Below, one piece after another: positions 35,374-43,864 of a stretch of DNA of 64,000 nucleotides. Origin of the DNA: Paenibacillus sp. FSL W8-0426. GTDB lineage: Bacteria > Bacillota > Bacilli > Paenibacillales > Paenibacillaceae. The notes under the pieces are model-generated. The model worked only from the letters and a program-made list of their open reading frames with translations, searched no databases and had not been told where the DNA came from. Where the stretch lies: the NCBI RefSeq assembly GCF_037969725.1, contig NZ_CP150203.1, forward strand, positions 884,001-948,000, in the 5' to 3' direction. Both the position numbers and the translations under genes were made by a program. The first letter of the stretch is position 1. Each line of letters opens with the position of its first letter.

Positions 35374-36229
35374 TGTATCCAAGAAATATAGAAACAAGTG
35401 GGCAGTGAAATCGTTCTCGCTGGAGCTGTCCAGCGGTGGCGTTTACGGGCTGCTCGGACCGAATGGAGCGGGCAAAACAACGTTGCTTCGCATGCTTGTA
35501 GACATCTCCAAGCCGACGTCAGGACAGATTCTGCTGGATGGGCAACCCATCCAACAGATGGGGGACCGTTATCGCAGCATATTGGGTTATATGCCGCAGC
35601 GATTCGGATTTTACAACCGTTTCAGTGCTCATCGGTTTCTCATGTACATGTGTTCGCTCAAAGGGTTGAGTGTGAGTCAGGCCGGTGTTCGCGTGCAGGA
35701 AACTTTGCGGATGGTTGATCTGGAACAGCAGGCCCAGCATAAAATCCGTACGTTCTCTGGGGGCATGAGGCAGAGACTAGGCATTGCGCAAGCCTTGCTG
35801 AATGATCCGCAAATTTTAGTCCTTGACGAACCTACGGCAGGCCTTGATCCCAAGGAGCGTATTCGATTCCGTAACATTATCGGGGAGCTGGGAAGAGACC
35901 GGATTGTACTGTTATCGACGCATATTATCTCTGACCTGGAGTTCTCGTGCAAGGAAATGATTCTGATGAACGAAGGTCAACTGATCACCCGGAACACGCC
36001 GGAAGAGATCATGAACAGGATGCAGGGCAGCGTTTGGAAGGCAACGCTAACTCAGCAGCAGCTTGCCGAGCTTACCTCACATTTCAAAGTAAGCGGCTTG
36101 TCCTATCAATCGGATGGCATCGTAGCCAGAATCCTGGCCAAAGAACAGCCTGTACCGCATGCTGTACCGGAGACACCTCGCCTAGAAGACGTATATATGC
36201 ACTATTTTGACGAGGAGGCGACATCGTGA
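35354..36229 (+). CDS. ABC transporter ATP-binding protein
   Basis: A 291-residue ATPase: Walker A GPNGAGKTT near residue 36, signature FSGGMRQRLGIAQAL near 134, Walker B ILVLDEPTAGLDP near 154, switch His in STHIISDLE. A C-terminal extension of about 70 residues is typical of drug, bacteriocin or cell-envelope exporters of the ABC-2 class. It starts at TTG, overlapping the upstream gene by 20 bases; an ATG at 35366 is an alternative but lacks a ribosome site. It pairs with the permease that follows. Confidence 0.9.
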   Translation: MILTMDNVSKKYRNKWAVKSFSLELSSGGVYGLLGPNGAGKTTLLRMLVDISKPTSGQILLDGQPIQQMGDRYRSILGYMPQRFGFYNRFSAHRFLMYMCSLKGLSVSQAGVRVQETLRMVDLEQQAQHKIRTFSGGMRQRLGIAQALLNDPQILVLDEPTAGLDPKERIRFRNIIGELGRDRIVLLSTHIISDLEFSCKEMILMNEGQLITRNTPEEIMNRMQGSVWKATLTQQQLAELTSHFKVSGLSYQSDGIVARILAKEQPVPHAVPETPRLEDVYMHYFDEEATS

Positions 36230-37296
36230 TTCGTTTAACCCAATATGAATTTGCTAAAATAATCACGCGTAAAAGCGTTTATCTGGCACTCGCCGGACTG
36301 CTTGTGCTTCTTGCTTTGTATGCCTGTTTCGGGCATCCCGGGCCATTGAACGGTACATCATACTATAAACCCTATGAAGGAGCCATTACGGAGGAGAAGG
36401 TTCAAGCTGCGCAGGATCAGAAGCAAAGCGAGGGTTACAGTGAAGAAAAGAATCAGAATCGATATGGCGTATTTTATGACATTTCCATATTTTCACCGGA
36501 ATCCATCAAAAACTACGCCAGATATGATGACAGCGGGAATGTCATGAAGCGAACCGTAACCGTCTCCGAGATTCACTACAATAAACCATGGGGCTATCTG
36601 CTGGAATACATTGATCAATTTGGAGTGCTCTTTATGATGATCATCATTCTGCTCGGACTGGCGCCCGTATTTGCAGAGGAATATTCACGGGGAACCGCTG
36701 CATTACTACGCAGCAGCAAACGGGGAAGAAGCCAAATCGTTTCGGCTAAATTAATGGCCTCCATGTTATATGTCGTGCTATGCGTCATACTGTTTACAAG
36801 CGTCAATTTGTTGATCTACTGGTTAAGGTTTGGGAATTTGGCTGGAGCAGATACGCCTATCCAGAGTGTTGGGATGTATTTTCAGGGCTTTTACTATGAG
36901 TTCTCTCCTTATCGATTATCGGCGGTTCAGTATTATGGAGTACAGTTGGTCACTCACCTGGCAGGCAGTCTGGTCTTTGCATGTGTTGTGTTATGCGTTT
37001 CTGCGCTTAGTTCAACGTCGTTTGTTGCCATCATCATTAATGTTGCGATTGTAGGCGTGCCTTATCTGGCATTCGATGTGTTGAACTTCAACCCGGGATG
37101 GGCCAAGTGGATTGAGGAATTTTCATTCAGTACAATGATGCGTGTAACGAGGCTGTTCCAAACGCCGGCAAGCTATTCGGTATTTGGACTGGAGCTGTCC
37201 TATTTAAATTTGTATATGATCATCATGGGTGTAGTTACGATTGGCGTCGTATTTGGTACTTATCGTACATTCCGCACTCGCGAGGTTTTTTCTTGA
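36226..37296 (+). CDS. ABC-2 type transporter permease
   Basis: A 356-residue membrane protein. A first helix at about 20-38 is followed by an extracytoplasmic region of some 90 residues, then five further helices, as in ABC-2 permeases. EEYSRGTAALLRSSKRGRSQ after the second helix is the common coupling region that contacts the ATPase. It starts at GTG behind GAGGAGG in a GTGA overlap with the ATPase stop. Substrate unknown; context suggests envelope stress or peptide export. Confidence 0.85.
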   Translation: MIRLTQYEFAKIITRKSVYLALAGLLVLLALYACFGHPGPLNGTSYYKPYEGAITEEKVQAAQDQKQSEGYSEEKNQNRYGVFYDISIFSPESIKNYARYDDSGNVMKRTVTVSEIHYNKPWGYLLEYIDQFGVLFMMIIILLGLAPVFAEEYSRGTAALLRSSKRGRSQIVSAKLMASMLYVVLCVILFTSVNLLIYWLRFGNLAGADTPIQSVGMYFQGFYYEFSPYRLSAVQYYGVQLVTHLAGSLVFACVVLCVSALSSTSFVAIIINVAIVGVPYLAFDVLNFNPGWAKWIEEFSFSTMMRVTRLFQTPASYSVFGLELSYLNLYMIIMGVVTIGVVFGTYRTFRTREVFS

Positions 37297-37381
37297 TGAA
37301 CCCGCTATAGAAACCGCATTAATCAATCACACTAGGCCACTGTGAGTGCAGTACCATCTTCCGATCGCTGTTATCCAAAAT

Positions 37382-37411
37382 AGTCCGCAATGTTTTGCGG
37401 GCTTCTTCTTT
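37382..37411 (+). terminator. intrinsic terminator of the sigma/ABC operon
   Basis: GTCCGCAA pairs with TTGCGGGC around TGTT, followed by a pyrimidine-rich T tract. Confidence 0.7.
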
Positions 37412-37465
37412 TCATGTTATGAGCAGAATGTGATGTTTCCAAACGTTCTTCGATTTTGATACATT

Positions 37466-37669
37466 GTGGATATACTTTTCGGAGGAGGAGGGCATCACTC
37501 GGACGCGGATGTTTATGAAATTCAAAGATTGAGCCGCCGGGAGGCAGAGGGAACATATGTCTTCAATGCCCCGAATGCCAGCAGCGCTCAGCTGTATACA
37601 CACTATGGACAGCAGTTTGACATAGCACACGCGATTTCCGAGGTCGTCAGGCTCCGAAAAAGTACCTAA
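37466..37669 (+). pseudogene. possible gene remnant of 67 codons
   Basis: An open frame with non-random composition (REAEGTYVFNAPNASSAQLY, FDIAHAISEVVRLRK) that looks like the C-terminus of a larger protein. It lacks a credible start and ribosome site in the right place. I do not recognise the parent family. It may equally be a chance frame. Confidence 0.3.
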
Positions 37670-37710
37670 TTTTCCCCATTAATAACAGTCAACAAGACTT
37701 CCACTAATCC

Positions 37711-38196
37711 CTAATCAATTAACGCAACTCTCCATGACTCATCTTTATTTTTTGTAAATGTTGTGGTGTGCATCTTAAGTTCTTTTTCATCTCCGCTTGT
37801 TCTGTAATAGAATACGATGTTAATTCTTCCGTTTTCGGAGGATTGGTCGATGATATAAGGTGTCCCGACAAATTCAAAGTCTTCATCGTTTTCTAGTAAA
37901 AACAGTTGACTATTCGCTACATCCTCTGAAACAAAACTATTTTTAAAGGCAGTTTTATTTTTCGCTGCCCATGCGGTTAAATTCTCTTTGAATAGGATGA
38001 CGATATCTTGATATTTCTCATCATATTTCATTTCATCTAGTGAAAGTCCTTTTTTGAAGGGGCCCAGCTTATTGATATCTACTTCCTTTGGATCCTCAAC
38101 CAGCACACTATTGCTTGGGTTCGTGTTCTCAGAGTTACTTCTACATGCCGTTAAGATCAAACAAACACACAAGATTGCAAAAGAAAAAATACGCAT
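37711..38196 (-). CDS. small lipoprotein of unknown function
   Basis: A 161-residue protein with a signal peptide ending in LTAC, so lipid-anchored at the Cys near residue 18. The mature part is acidic and AT-rich in codons, with IVILFKENLTAWAAKNKTAF and MHTTTFTKNKDESWRVALID recalling small NTF2-like lipoprotein domains. GGGGGGA lies 8 bases before the ATG. It sits in an AT-rich stretch from about 37.6 to 39.4 kb with the next gene, which suggests a transferred segment. Confidence 0.72.
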   Translation of the reverse strand: MRIFSFAILCVCLILTACRSNSENTNPSNSVLVEDPKEVDINKLGPFKKGLSLDEMKYDEKYQDIVILFKENLTAWAAKNKTAFKNSFVSEDVANSQLFLLENDEDFEFVGTPYIIDQSSENGRINIVFYYRTSGDEKELKMHTTTFTKNKDESWRVALID

Positions 38197-38406
38197 AGGA
38201 AAATCCCCCCAATAAGAGCTTCAAATTCGGAATCAACGGGACGTTCTTTGATGATAAAACTGCTCGAGATCGCAAATCTACCAAATAAACATTGATTTAT
38301 ATAATATAACACTGTATGAAAATGTATTATTTTATTTTTTTAAGTAACCTTATGTCTTTTTTCGCGTCTATAAATATAAAGATTGTAAATTTTGGGAGGT
38401 TTTCTA

Positions 38407-39333
38407 ATGAAGAAATTAGCACTGTTTTCTTTGGCTGTTCTATGTTCTTCGCTGTTGGTACTTCCAACCAATGAGGCAGCTGCAGCTGTGCAAAGTTCAA
38501 AAGGAACACAGGTTGTTGTGAATAATAACGACTTAGATTCAAAAGAAATTCTCAACAAGAACAATCAGGTGTTTTTTAGCTTGACTTCACTCAAAAGTTT
38601 AGGTGGGTTAACGTTTTCCTGGAATAATACTACAAAGCAAGTGACAGTGAAGGGGGGCGACACAAACTTGCAGTTGACAATGAATAAAAAAGCAGCGCAA
38701 AAAAATGGAGCTTCGGTTTCATTAAGTACTGCTCCATTTATTCATAACGGTAAAACAATGATCCCCTTACGTTTTGTTGCAGAAGCGTTGGACGGTTCAG
38801 TAACATGGAATCAAAAAACCCAAACTGCATTTGTTTCGAAACCAAGCACGAAACTGCTGACTGATGTGAAGAGCAATGTTTTAAGCACAGCAAGAAATGC
38901 TGCGATTAATCTTCCTAGAGTTTCACAGCTCACGGAGGAATTTGAACCATCTATAGAAACAGCCAGTCTTCAATATTATTTTCCGAAAAATACAAAAGAT
39001 CGATTCATCGAAGTCAATAATAATGTAATCCGTTATTATCAAATTACGAATAACACAGCTTACCTTAAGTGGCAAGCTTTCATTGGGGAAAAGGCCGCTA
39101 CGCAGCAAAATCTTTATTTCATAAACGGCTCCTTTACAAAAGAGAACGGTTCATTGCCCAATTTCAAAGATACGACATTCGCCAGCTTTCGCTGGATGCC
39201 TCATATTACTTCTACTGGATATGGTTTAATCAATAAGGAGAATTGGAAGGATGTTGAGTTTAAAGAAGCTGAAGTTCCCGAAGCTGATCTGAAGGAAAAC
39301 TATATTATTGTCGATATTCCTGAAGAAAAATAA
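38407..39333 (+). CDS. secreted protein with copper-amine-oxidase-like stalk domain
   Basis: A 308-residue exported protein. The signal peptide (MKKLALFSLAVLCSSLLVL) is cleaved near AAAA at residue 28. Residues 30-140 form the copper amine oxidase N-terminal-like stalk domain found in many Paenibacillus surface proteins: FFSLTSLKSLGGLTFSWNNT, then MIPLRFVAEALDGSVTWNQK. The C-terminal 165 residues are not recognised. GGGAGGT precedes the ATG. Codon use is AT-rich like the neighbouring lipoprotein. Confidence 0.8.
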   Translation: MKKLALFSLAVLCSSLLVLPTNEAAAAVQSSKGTQVVVNNNDLDSKEILNKNNQVFFSLTSLKSLGGLTFSWNNTTKQVTVKGGDTNLQLTMNKKAAQKNGASVSLSTAPFIHNGKTMIPLRFVAEALDGSVTWNQKTQTAFVSKPSTKLLTDVKSNVLSTARNAAINLPRVSQLTEEFEPSIETASLQYYFPKNTKDRFIEVNNNVIRYYQITNNTAYLKWQAFIGEKAATQQNLYFINGSFTKENGSLPNFKDTTFASFRWMPHITSTGYGLINKENWKDVEFKEAEVPEADLKENYIIVDIPEEK

Positions 39334-39461
39334 TTGGTAAAGTTATAACAACGACTGACCCGACTGACGTAATGGCAAAGAAATCTGAATACGTATAGCG
39401 GATATTTGTTCTTGTGAAATCAGGAAAGGTGATGCACTAAAATTTTATAATTATGATAAAA

Positions 39462-39500
39462 AAGGCAAGCAACAAGCGTTTTAGCTCGTTGTTTGCCTTT
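39462..39500. terminator. bidirectional intrinsic terminator
   Basis: AAAGGCAAGCAACAAGCG pairs with CTCGTTGTTTGCCTTT around TTTTAG, with A and T tracts for both strands. It serves the convergent stalk-domain and CBS genes. Confidence 0.85.
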
Positions 39501-39534
39501 CGAATGCCCGGCGGTCGGGCTGTGTTCGATTCCA

Positions 39535-39942
39535 TTAATCCGAAATGTTGCGTGTGTAGTATTCAATGATGTCTTTGCGCCGGATGATGCCGAGAAAAAC
39601 CCGGTCCACATCGACGACCGGCACGAAATTCTGGTCTGCGGCAAGCGTCAGCATGTCTTCCATTTCAGCCTTGATGTATACGCATTCATTGTAGACCCGG
39701 TTTTTGATTTCATGCACCGGTACCTGGTCCATGTTATCGAACGTCAATCCGGGGGTGCTGCGCATCTTCCATAACAAATCGCCTTCGGACAGTGTTGCAA
39801 CGTATTTTCCATCCTGGTCAATGACGGGAATGGCGGTGTAGTGCTGGGATTCAAGCTGCTCAATGGCTTCCTTCATGGAGGCGGAGGACTTGATATAGGC
39901 CACTTCTGCTTTGGGGAGTAAAAAATAGCTGATTTCCATCAT
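39535..39942 (-). CDS. CBS-pair protein (DarB/CbpB, YkuL-like)
   Basis: A 135-residue protein made of two CBS motifs (MKEAIEQLESQHYTAIPVID, NFVPVVDVDRVFLGIIRRKD) and a short extension. B. subtilis YkuL (CbpB/DarB) has the same size and layout, binds cyclic di-AMP and in its free form stimulates the (p)ppGpp synthetase Rel. Ligand identity here is inferred from that resemblance. AAAGGAG precedes two adjacent ATGs; the second, at 39939, has the better spacing. Confidence 0.75.
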   Translation of the reverse strand: MMEISYFLLPKAEVAYIKSSASMKEAIEQLESQHYTAIPVIDQDGKYVATLSEGDLLWKMRSTPGLTFDNMDQVPVHEIKNRVYNECVYIKAEMEDMLTLAADQNFVPVVDVDRVFLGIIRRKDIIEYYTRNISD

Positions 39943-40036
39943 CGGGCTCCTTTGCTGTAAATTTCGTACTTACATTATACACATATTATGTGATGTTCCG
40001 GCTAGGTCTAATGATAAATTCGTCATATTTGTTTCA

Positions 40037-40065
40037 TTGTTTCTCGGGCTCAGGAATTCTATAGT
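40037..40065 (+). promoter_or_regulatory. sigma-A type promoter of the PBP gene
   Basis: TTGTTT at 40037-40042, a 17-base spacer and TATAGT at 40060-40065, 22 bases before the ATG at 40088. Confidence 0.65.
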
Positions 40066-40087
40066 GTATCATAGAGGTGATTTAACG

Positions 40088-42193
40088 ATGAAATCGAAAC
40101 GCAAACTGATGTACGGATTGCTGCCCATTCTGTTCGCAGGCGGGATCGGTATGTACCTATATATGCAGAGCAACAAGGCGCCGGAACCCAAACCCGAAGT
40201 CGTCGTGGAACAATACATAGATCATTTGCAAAAGAAAGAATTCGACCAGCTCTACGGCTTGATGACGCCAGCTTCGTTGGAGGCCTCCGGAATGAACCGG
40301 GAGCAGTTCGCGGAAAAGTATAACGCGATCTACTCCGGCATGCAGGTTTCGGCGGTCAAGGCAGAGCTGAAACCGCAGCCTGTGGCGGAAACGCCTCAAG
40401 ACGGCGGCACAACGAGCGGGAAAAAGACTGAAGGAACGGAGGGGCCTGAACAGGATCCCAATACCTACAAGGCTGAATATACATTGCGATTGACCACCTT
40501 TCTGGGTGAAGTGAATGAAACGCAAAGCTTGAATCTGGTGAAGCAGGAGCTGGACGATGGCGGCAAGGTATGGCGGATCGAATGGCAGCCGTCCATGATC
40601 TTGTCCGATATGGTCAAAGGCAGCAAGGTGAGGGTGCGGACGCTGCTGCCGGAGCGAGGCGACATTGTCGATCGGGATGGATTGCCGCTGGCAACCAAGG
40701 GGACTGCCCTAGAGTGGGGCATCGTTCCGAGCAAACTGGGTGACGCCCCGGATCAGATGATTGCCAGCATCGCGCAGCACTATAACGTATCCGAAGATGC
40801 AATTAACAAGGCGATAAACCAGAGCTGGGTCAAACCGGACTATTTCGTGCCTATCGCCATGACGGACGATGAACGAATACCGGCAGCGCTGAAAGGCGTT
40901 CAAATCCAGACGAAAGAGATCAGGCAGTATCCATTGGGTGAAGCAGCCGCTCATTTGATCGGTTACGTGCGGAAGGTGACCCGGGAGGATCTGGAGAAAG
41001 ACGCGGAAGGATACTACCGGGCGGAAGACTGGATCGGCAAGGCGGGTCTGGAGCAGTCATTGGAGAAGCAGCTGCGCGGGGAACGCGGAGGAGTGATCGA
41101 GATCACGGATGAGAATGGCAATATGCGTTCCGAGGTATTGCGCAAGGATGCCGTTAACGGGCAAAACATTCAATTGACGATTCGCACCAAAACGCAAAAA
41201 GAGCTCTATAAGACGTTATCCAGCGGCGGAGATGCCGGCGCGATGGTTATGATGGATCCAACGAAAGGGGATCTGCTCGCCCTGGCGAGCGCTCCTTCCT
41301 ATGACCCGAACAAAATGGTTACGGGGTTGACGCAGGCGGAATGGGACGCTTATTCCTCGAATGAACAGCTTCCGTTCGTTAACCGGTTCACTAACCGCTA
41401 TGCGCCCGGCTCAACCTTTAAAGCCGTCACGGCGGCGGCAGGTTTGATGGAGAAGGTAACTACGCCGGATAAGAGTCACGACATTGCCGGACTGCAATGG
41501 AGGAAGGATGCGAGTTGGGGAGGTTACTACGTAACCCGGGTCAAGAACGTCTCTCCGGTGAACATGGTGGATGCACTCGTGTATTCGGACAATATTTATT
41601 TTGCGATGGAAGCACTGGAGATGGGCAGCGAGCGGTTCATTGACGGCATTCGCAAATTCGGCTTTGGCGGCAATTTTGGATTGGACGAATTGTATTTGAA
41701 ACCAAGCCAGTATGCCAACGAAAACAACAAGGAGCTGAAGTCGGAGGTATTGCTGGCCGATACGGCTTATGGTCAGGGTGAAATGTTGATGTCCCCCATT
41801 CACTTGGCCACGGCATTTACTCCCTTTGTGAATGAGGGGAAAATGGTGAAGCCGGTCCTGATTTCCGGGAAGGAAACGTCCGCTCCGGAAGTGGTCATCA
41901 CGCCAGAGGCAGCTAATACGGTGAAAGATGCACTGGGCGAAGTGGTATCCCGGTCAGGAGGGACGGCCCATTCATTAAGCACGCTTCCGACCAAACTTGC
42001 TGCCAAAACCGGAACGGCCGAGCTGAAGGCGAAGAAAGGGGAACGCGGGCAGGAGAACGGATTTTTCGTGGTGTTTGATACCGAGCAGCCAAGCTTTCTG
42101 CTGGCCGCGGTCATTGAGAACGTAAACGGAAGGGGCGGCAGTCATCATGTCGTCGACAAGCTGAAGCCGTTTCTTGAGAAATGGAATGGATAA
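40088..42193 (+). CDS. penicillin-binding protein, class B transpeptidase with MecA_N domain (PbpC/PBP3-like)
   Basis: A 701-residue membrane-anchored cell-wall transpeptidase. After one N-terminal helix comes an NTF2-like MecA_N domain (about 35-170), then the dimerisation domain beginning VRVRTLLPERGDIVDRDG, then the transpeptidase domain with the three active-site motifs STFK (S442, K445), SDN (500-502) and KTG (640-642). The same architecture occurs in B. subtilis PbpC and staphylococcal PBP2a, so lowered beta-lactam affinity is possible but not shown. A charged insert lies in the MecA_N part near residue 117. AGAGGTGA decides the ATG at 40088. Confidence 0.92.
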   Translation: MKSKRKLMYGLLPILFAGGIGMYLYMQSNKAPEPKPEVVVEQYIDHLQKKEFDQLYGLMTPASLEASGMNREQFAEKYNAIYSGMQVSAVKAELKPQPVAETPQDGGTTSGKKTEGTEGPEQDPNTYKAEYTLRLTTFLGEVNETQSLNLVKQELDDGGKVWRIEWQPSMILSDMVKGSKVRVRTLLPERGDIVDRDGLPLATKGTALEWGIVPSKLGDAPDQMIASIAQHYNVSEDAINKAINQSWVKPDYFVPIAMTDDERIPAALKGVQIQTKEIRQYPLGEAAAHLIGYVRKVTREDLEKDAEGYYRAEDWIGKAGLEQSLEKQLRGERGGVIEITDENGNMRSEVLRKDAVNGQNIQLTIRTKTQKELYKTLSSGGDAGAMVMMDPTKGDLLALASAPSYDPNKMVTGLTQAEWDAYSSNEQLPFVNRFTNRYAPGSTFKAVTAAAGLMEKVTTPDKSHDIAGLQWRKDASWGGYYVTRVKNVSPVNMVDALVYSDNIYFAMEALEMGSERFIDGIRKFGFGGNFGLDELYLKPSQYANENNKELKSEVLLADTAYGQGEMLMSPIHLATAFTPFVNEGKMVKPVLISGKETSAPEVVITPEAANTVKDALGEVVSRSGGTAHSLSTLPTKLAAKTGTAELKAKKGERGQENGFFVVFDTEQPSFLLAAVIENVNGRGGSHHVVDKLKPFLEKWNG

Positions 42194-42238
42194 GCCGTGA
42201 GCCATCTCCCATGATGCATGATAATAATAGACAACGCC

Positions 42239-42272
42239 AAAAAACTTTCCGGGTTACCGGGAAGTTTTTTTG
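42239..42272 (+). terminator. intrinsic terminator after the PBP gene
   Basis: AAAAAACTTTCCGG and CCGGGAAGTTTTTT pair around a short loop, followed by T residues. The 340 bases from 42273 to 42613 contain no gene I can support. Confidence 0.88.
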
Positions 42273-42613
42273 GTTTTCGCGACCAGGGTGCATTCACACG
42301 TGGACCGCAGCCGCCTGAACTTCAAAGCCCGTCAAACGGCACATGCCAATGTGGGACAGGGTGGCAATGCTTTTGCATTCAACGCCAATGAAGTCGGGGA
42401 CATCCGGGTGCGTGCAGGACGGCAATAACAACGAAGAAGGAAAGGGATGCCGCTTTCGGGCGGGTCTCTTTTTTTGCTGCAGGATATGGTGCAATTTCCC
42501 TTTTTGCTATATGATAAATGTCGATTCGTGAAGTGTTGCAGTTAGCGGCGGTAGCATCAAGAAGCAAGCTTAGCATAGGATACATACGTTCTTTGGCAGA
42601 TGGAGGGATTCGG

Positions 42614-43852
42614 GTGTATTGTCATGTGTGTGGGACCAAGAGCAGCCCCGGAGATGTCGCATGCGGAAAGTGCAAAACGAAGTTAATCAGCGCCAGTACC
42701 ACGGAAGAGCAGATTTGGGCGGAAACGGCCGTCGGATTGGAAATGGGAGCAGAGTCCGCCCCATTGCTCTCCAGGCAGCAGTCTGCTCCCCAGCAAAGCG
42801 GGGGCTGGGTCGGCCGGACGTGGAGCATTCTCGTTCCACTGCTTCTGGCTGCGATTGTAGGAGCATTATTGACGTACTATTACAACCAGGAAAGCGCAGT
42901 GAACGATGAAGTGTTGACGTTGCACGAGCAGGCCGAGAAGGCGGCGTTGGAGGGAAAGTATGCGGAAGCGCTGAAGCTGCTTGATGCGGCCCTCGAAAAA
43001 CGGCCAAACGTGGAAGCATTGACCGAGGATCGTCAGATCGCGGCGAAAGCCTTCAATCAGATGAATCAGTTGAAGCAGGCTGCCGAGAGCCTGAAAACCG
43101 GCAAGCTGTCGGAAGCGAGCAAAACGCTTCAAGCCGTGGCCAAAGCGCTCAAGGAGCGTGAAGAACCGGCATTCGACAACGTGCGCAGCGAACTCGGCAA
43201 GCAGCAGGTGACGCTGTCCGTGTTGAAAGTGAAAAAGGAAATCGACGGCCTGACTACAGTGTCTGCCCTTGCTGAAAAATTGGAGACCGTATCGGCCTTG
43301 AAAGGCAAAGAAGCTCAAGCGGTGCAAAAGCAAATTATCGACAAATTGGCAAGCATCAGTTATCAAGATGCAGAACAGCTGGTGAAGAAGAAAGACTTCA
43401 CGGCAGCATTGCAAACGGTGGATCAAGGGCTTTCTTACGCGCCGGAGAATGAGAAGCTGACCGAATATCGGGAACGGGTTTTGAGCGAAAAAAAGGCATT
43501 CGAAGAGGCCGAGGCGGAGCGGATCCGGCTGGCTGAGCAGCAGGCGGCCGAAGAAGATTTGAAAAACCGTACGGCAGCGGTAAGCGTGCTGGATTTGCAA
43601 GCTGAACTCGACGAGTATGGCGATCTGTACATTGGCGGAACCGTCGTGAACAATGCCACCCGTCCGATCTGGTCGGTCGCGCTGACGATCGATATTTACA
43701 GCACCGACGGCTATTATATTGGCCAAACCGAAGCGTACGTGTACCCGGGCACATTGGCAGCCTCTGAACAAGGCAGTTTTGAAACGTATTACTACGGCGT
43801 GTACCAGTCGGCAAACGTGTCCGTGTCGGGTGCAACCTGGTATTTGGAATAG
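42614..43852 (+). CDS. zinc-ribbon membrane protein with C-terminal FxLYD-like domain
   Basis: A 412-residue protein. It opens with a zinc ribbon (CHVCG and CGKC near residues 3-22), has one membrane helix near 85-105 (ILVPLLLAAIVGALLTYYY), a long helical TPR-like middle (AEKAALEGKYAEALKLLDAA) and a beta-sandwich end (YGDLYIGGTVVNNATRPIWS) of the FxLYD kind. The start is GTG at 42614 with TGGAGGG 6 bases ahead. The protease gene follows at 12 bases. Similar zinc-ribbon/membrane proteins in Firmicutes act in envelope homeostasis; the role here is inferred. Confidence 0.78.
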   Translation: MYCHVCGTKSSPGDVACGKCKTKLISASTTEEQIWAETAVGLEMGAESAPLLSRQQSAPQQSGGWVGRTWSILVPLLLAAIVGALLTYYYNQESAVNDEVLTLHEQAEKAALEGKYAEALKLLDAALEKRPNVEALTEDRQIAAKAFNQMNQLKQAAESLKTGKLSEASKTLQAVAKALKEREEPAFDNVRSELGKQQVTLSVLKVKKEIDGLTTVSALAEKLETVSALKGKEAQAVQKQIIDKLASISYQDAEQLVKKKDFTAALQTVDQGLSYAPENEKLTEYRERVLSEKKAFEEAEAERIRLAEQQAAEEDLKNRTAAVSVLDLQAELDEYGDLYIGGTVVNNATRPIWSVALTIDIYSTDGYYIGQTEAYVYPGTLAASEQGSFETYYYGVYQSANVSVSGATWYLE

Positions 43853-43864
43853 GAGGCATCGGAC

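Noticed and set aside
42294..42517. Open frames on both strands between the PBP terminator and the zinc-ribbon gene
   Set aside because: No ribosome site and no recognisable protein on either strand.
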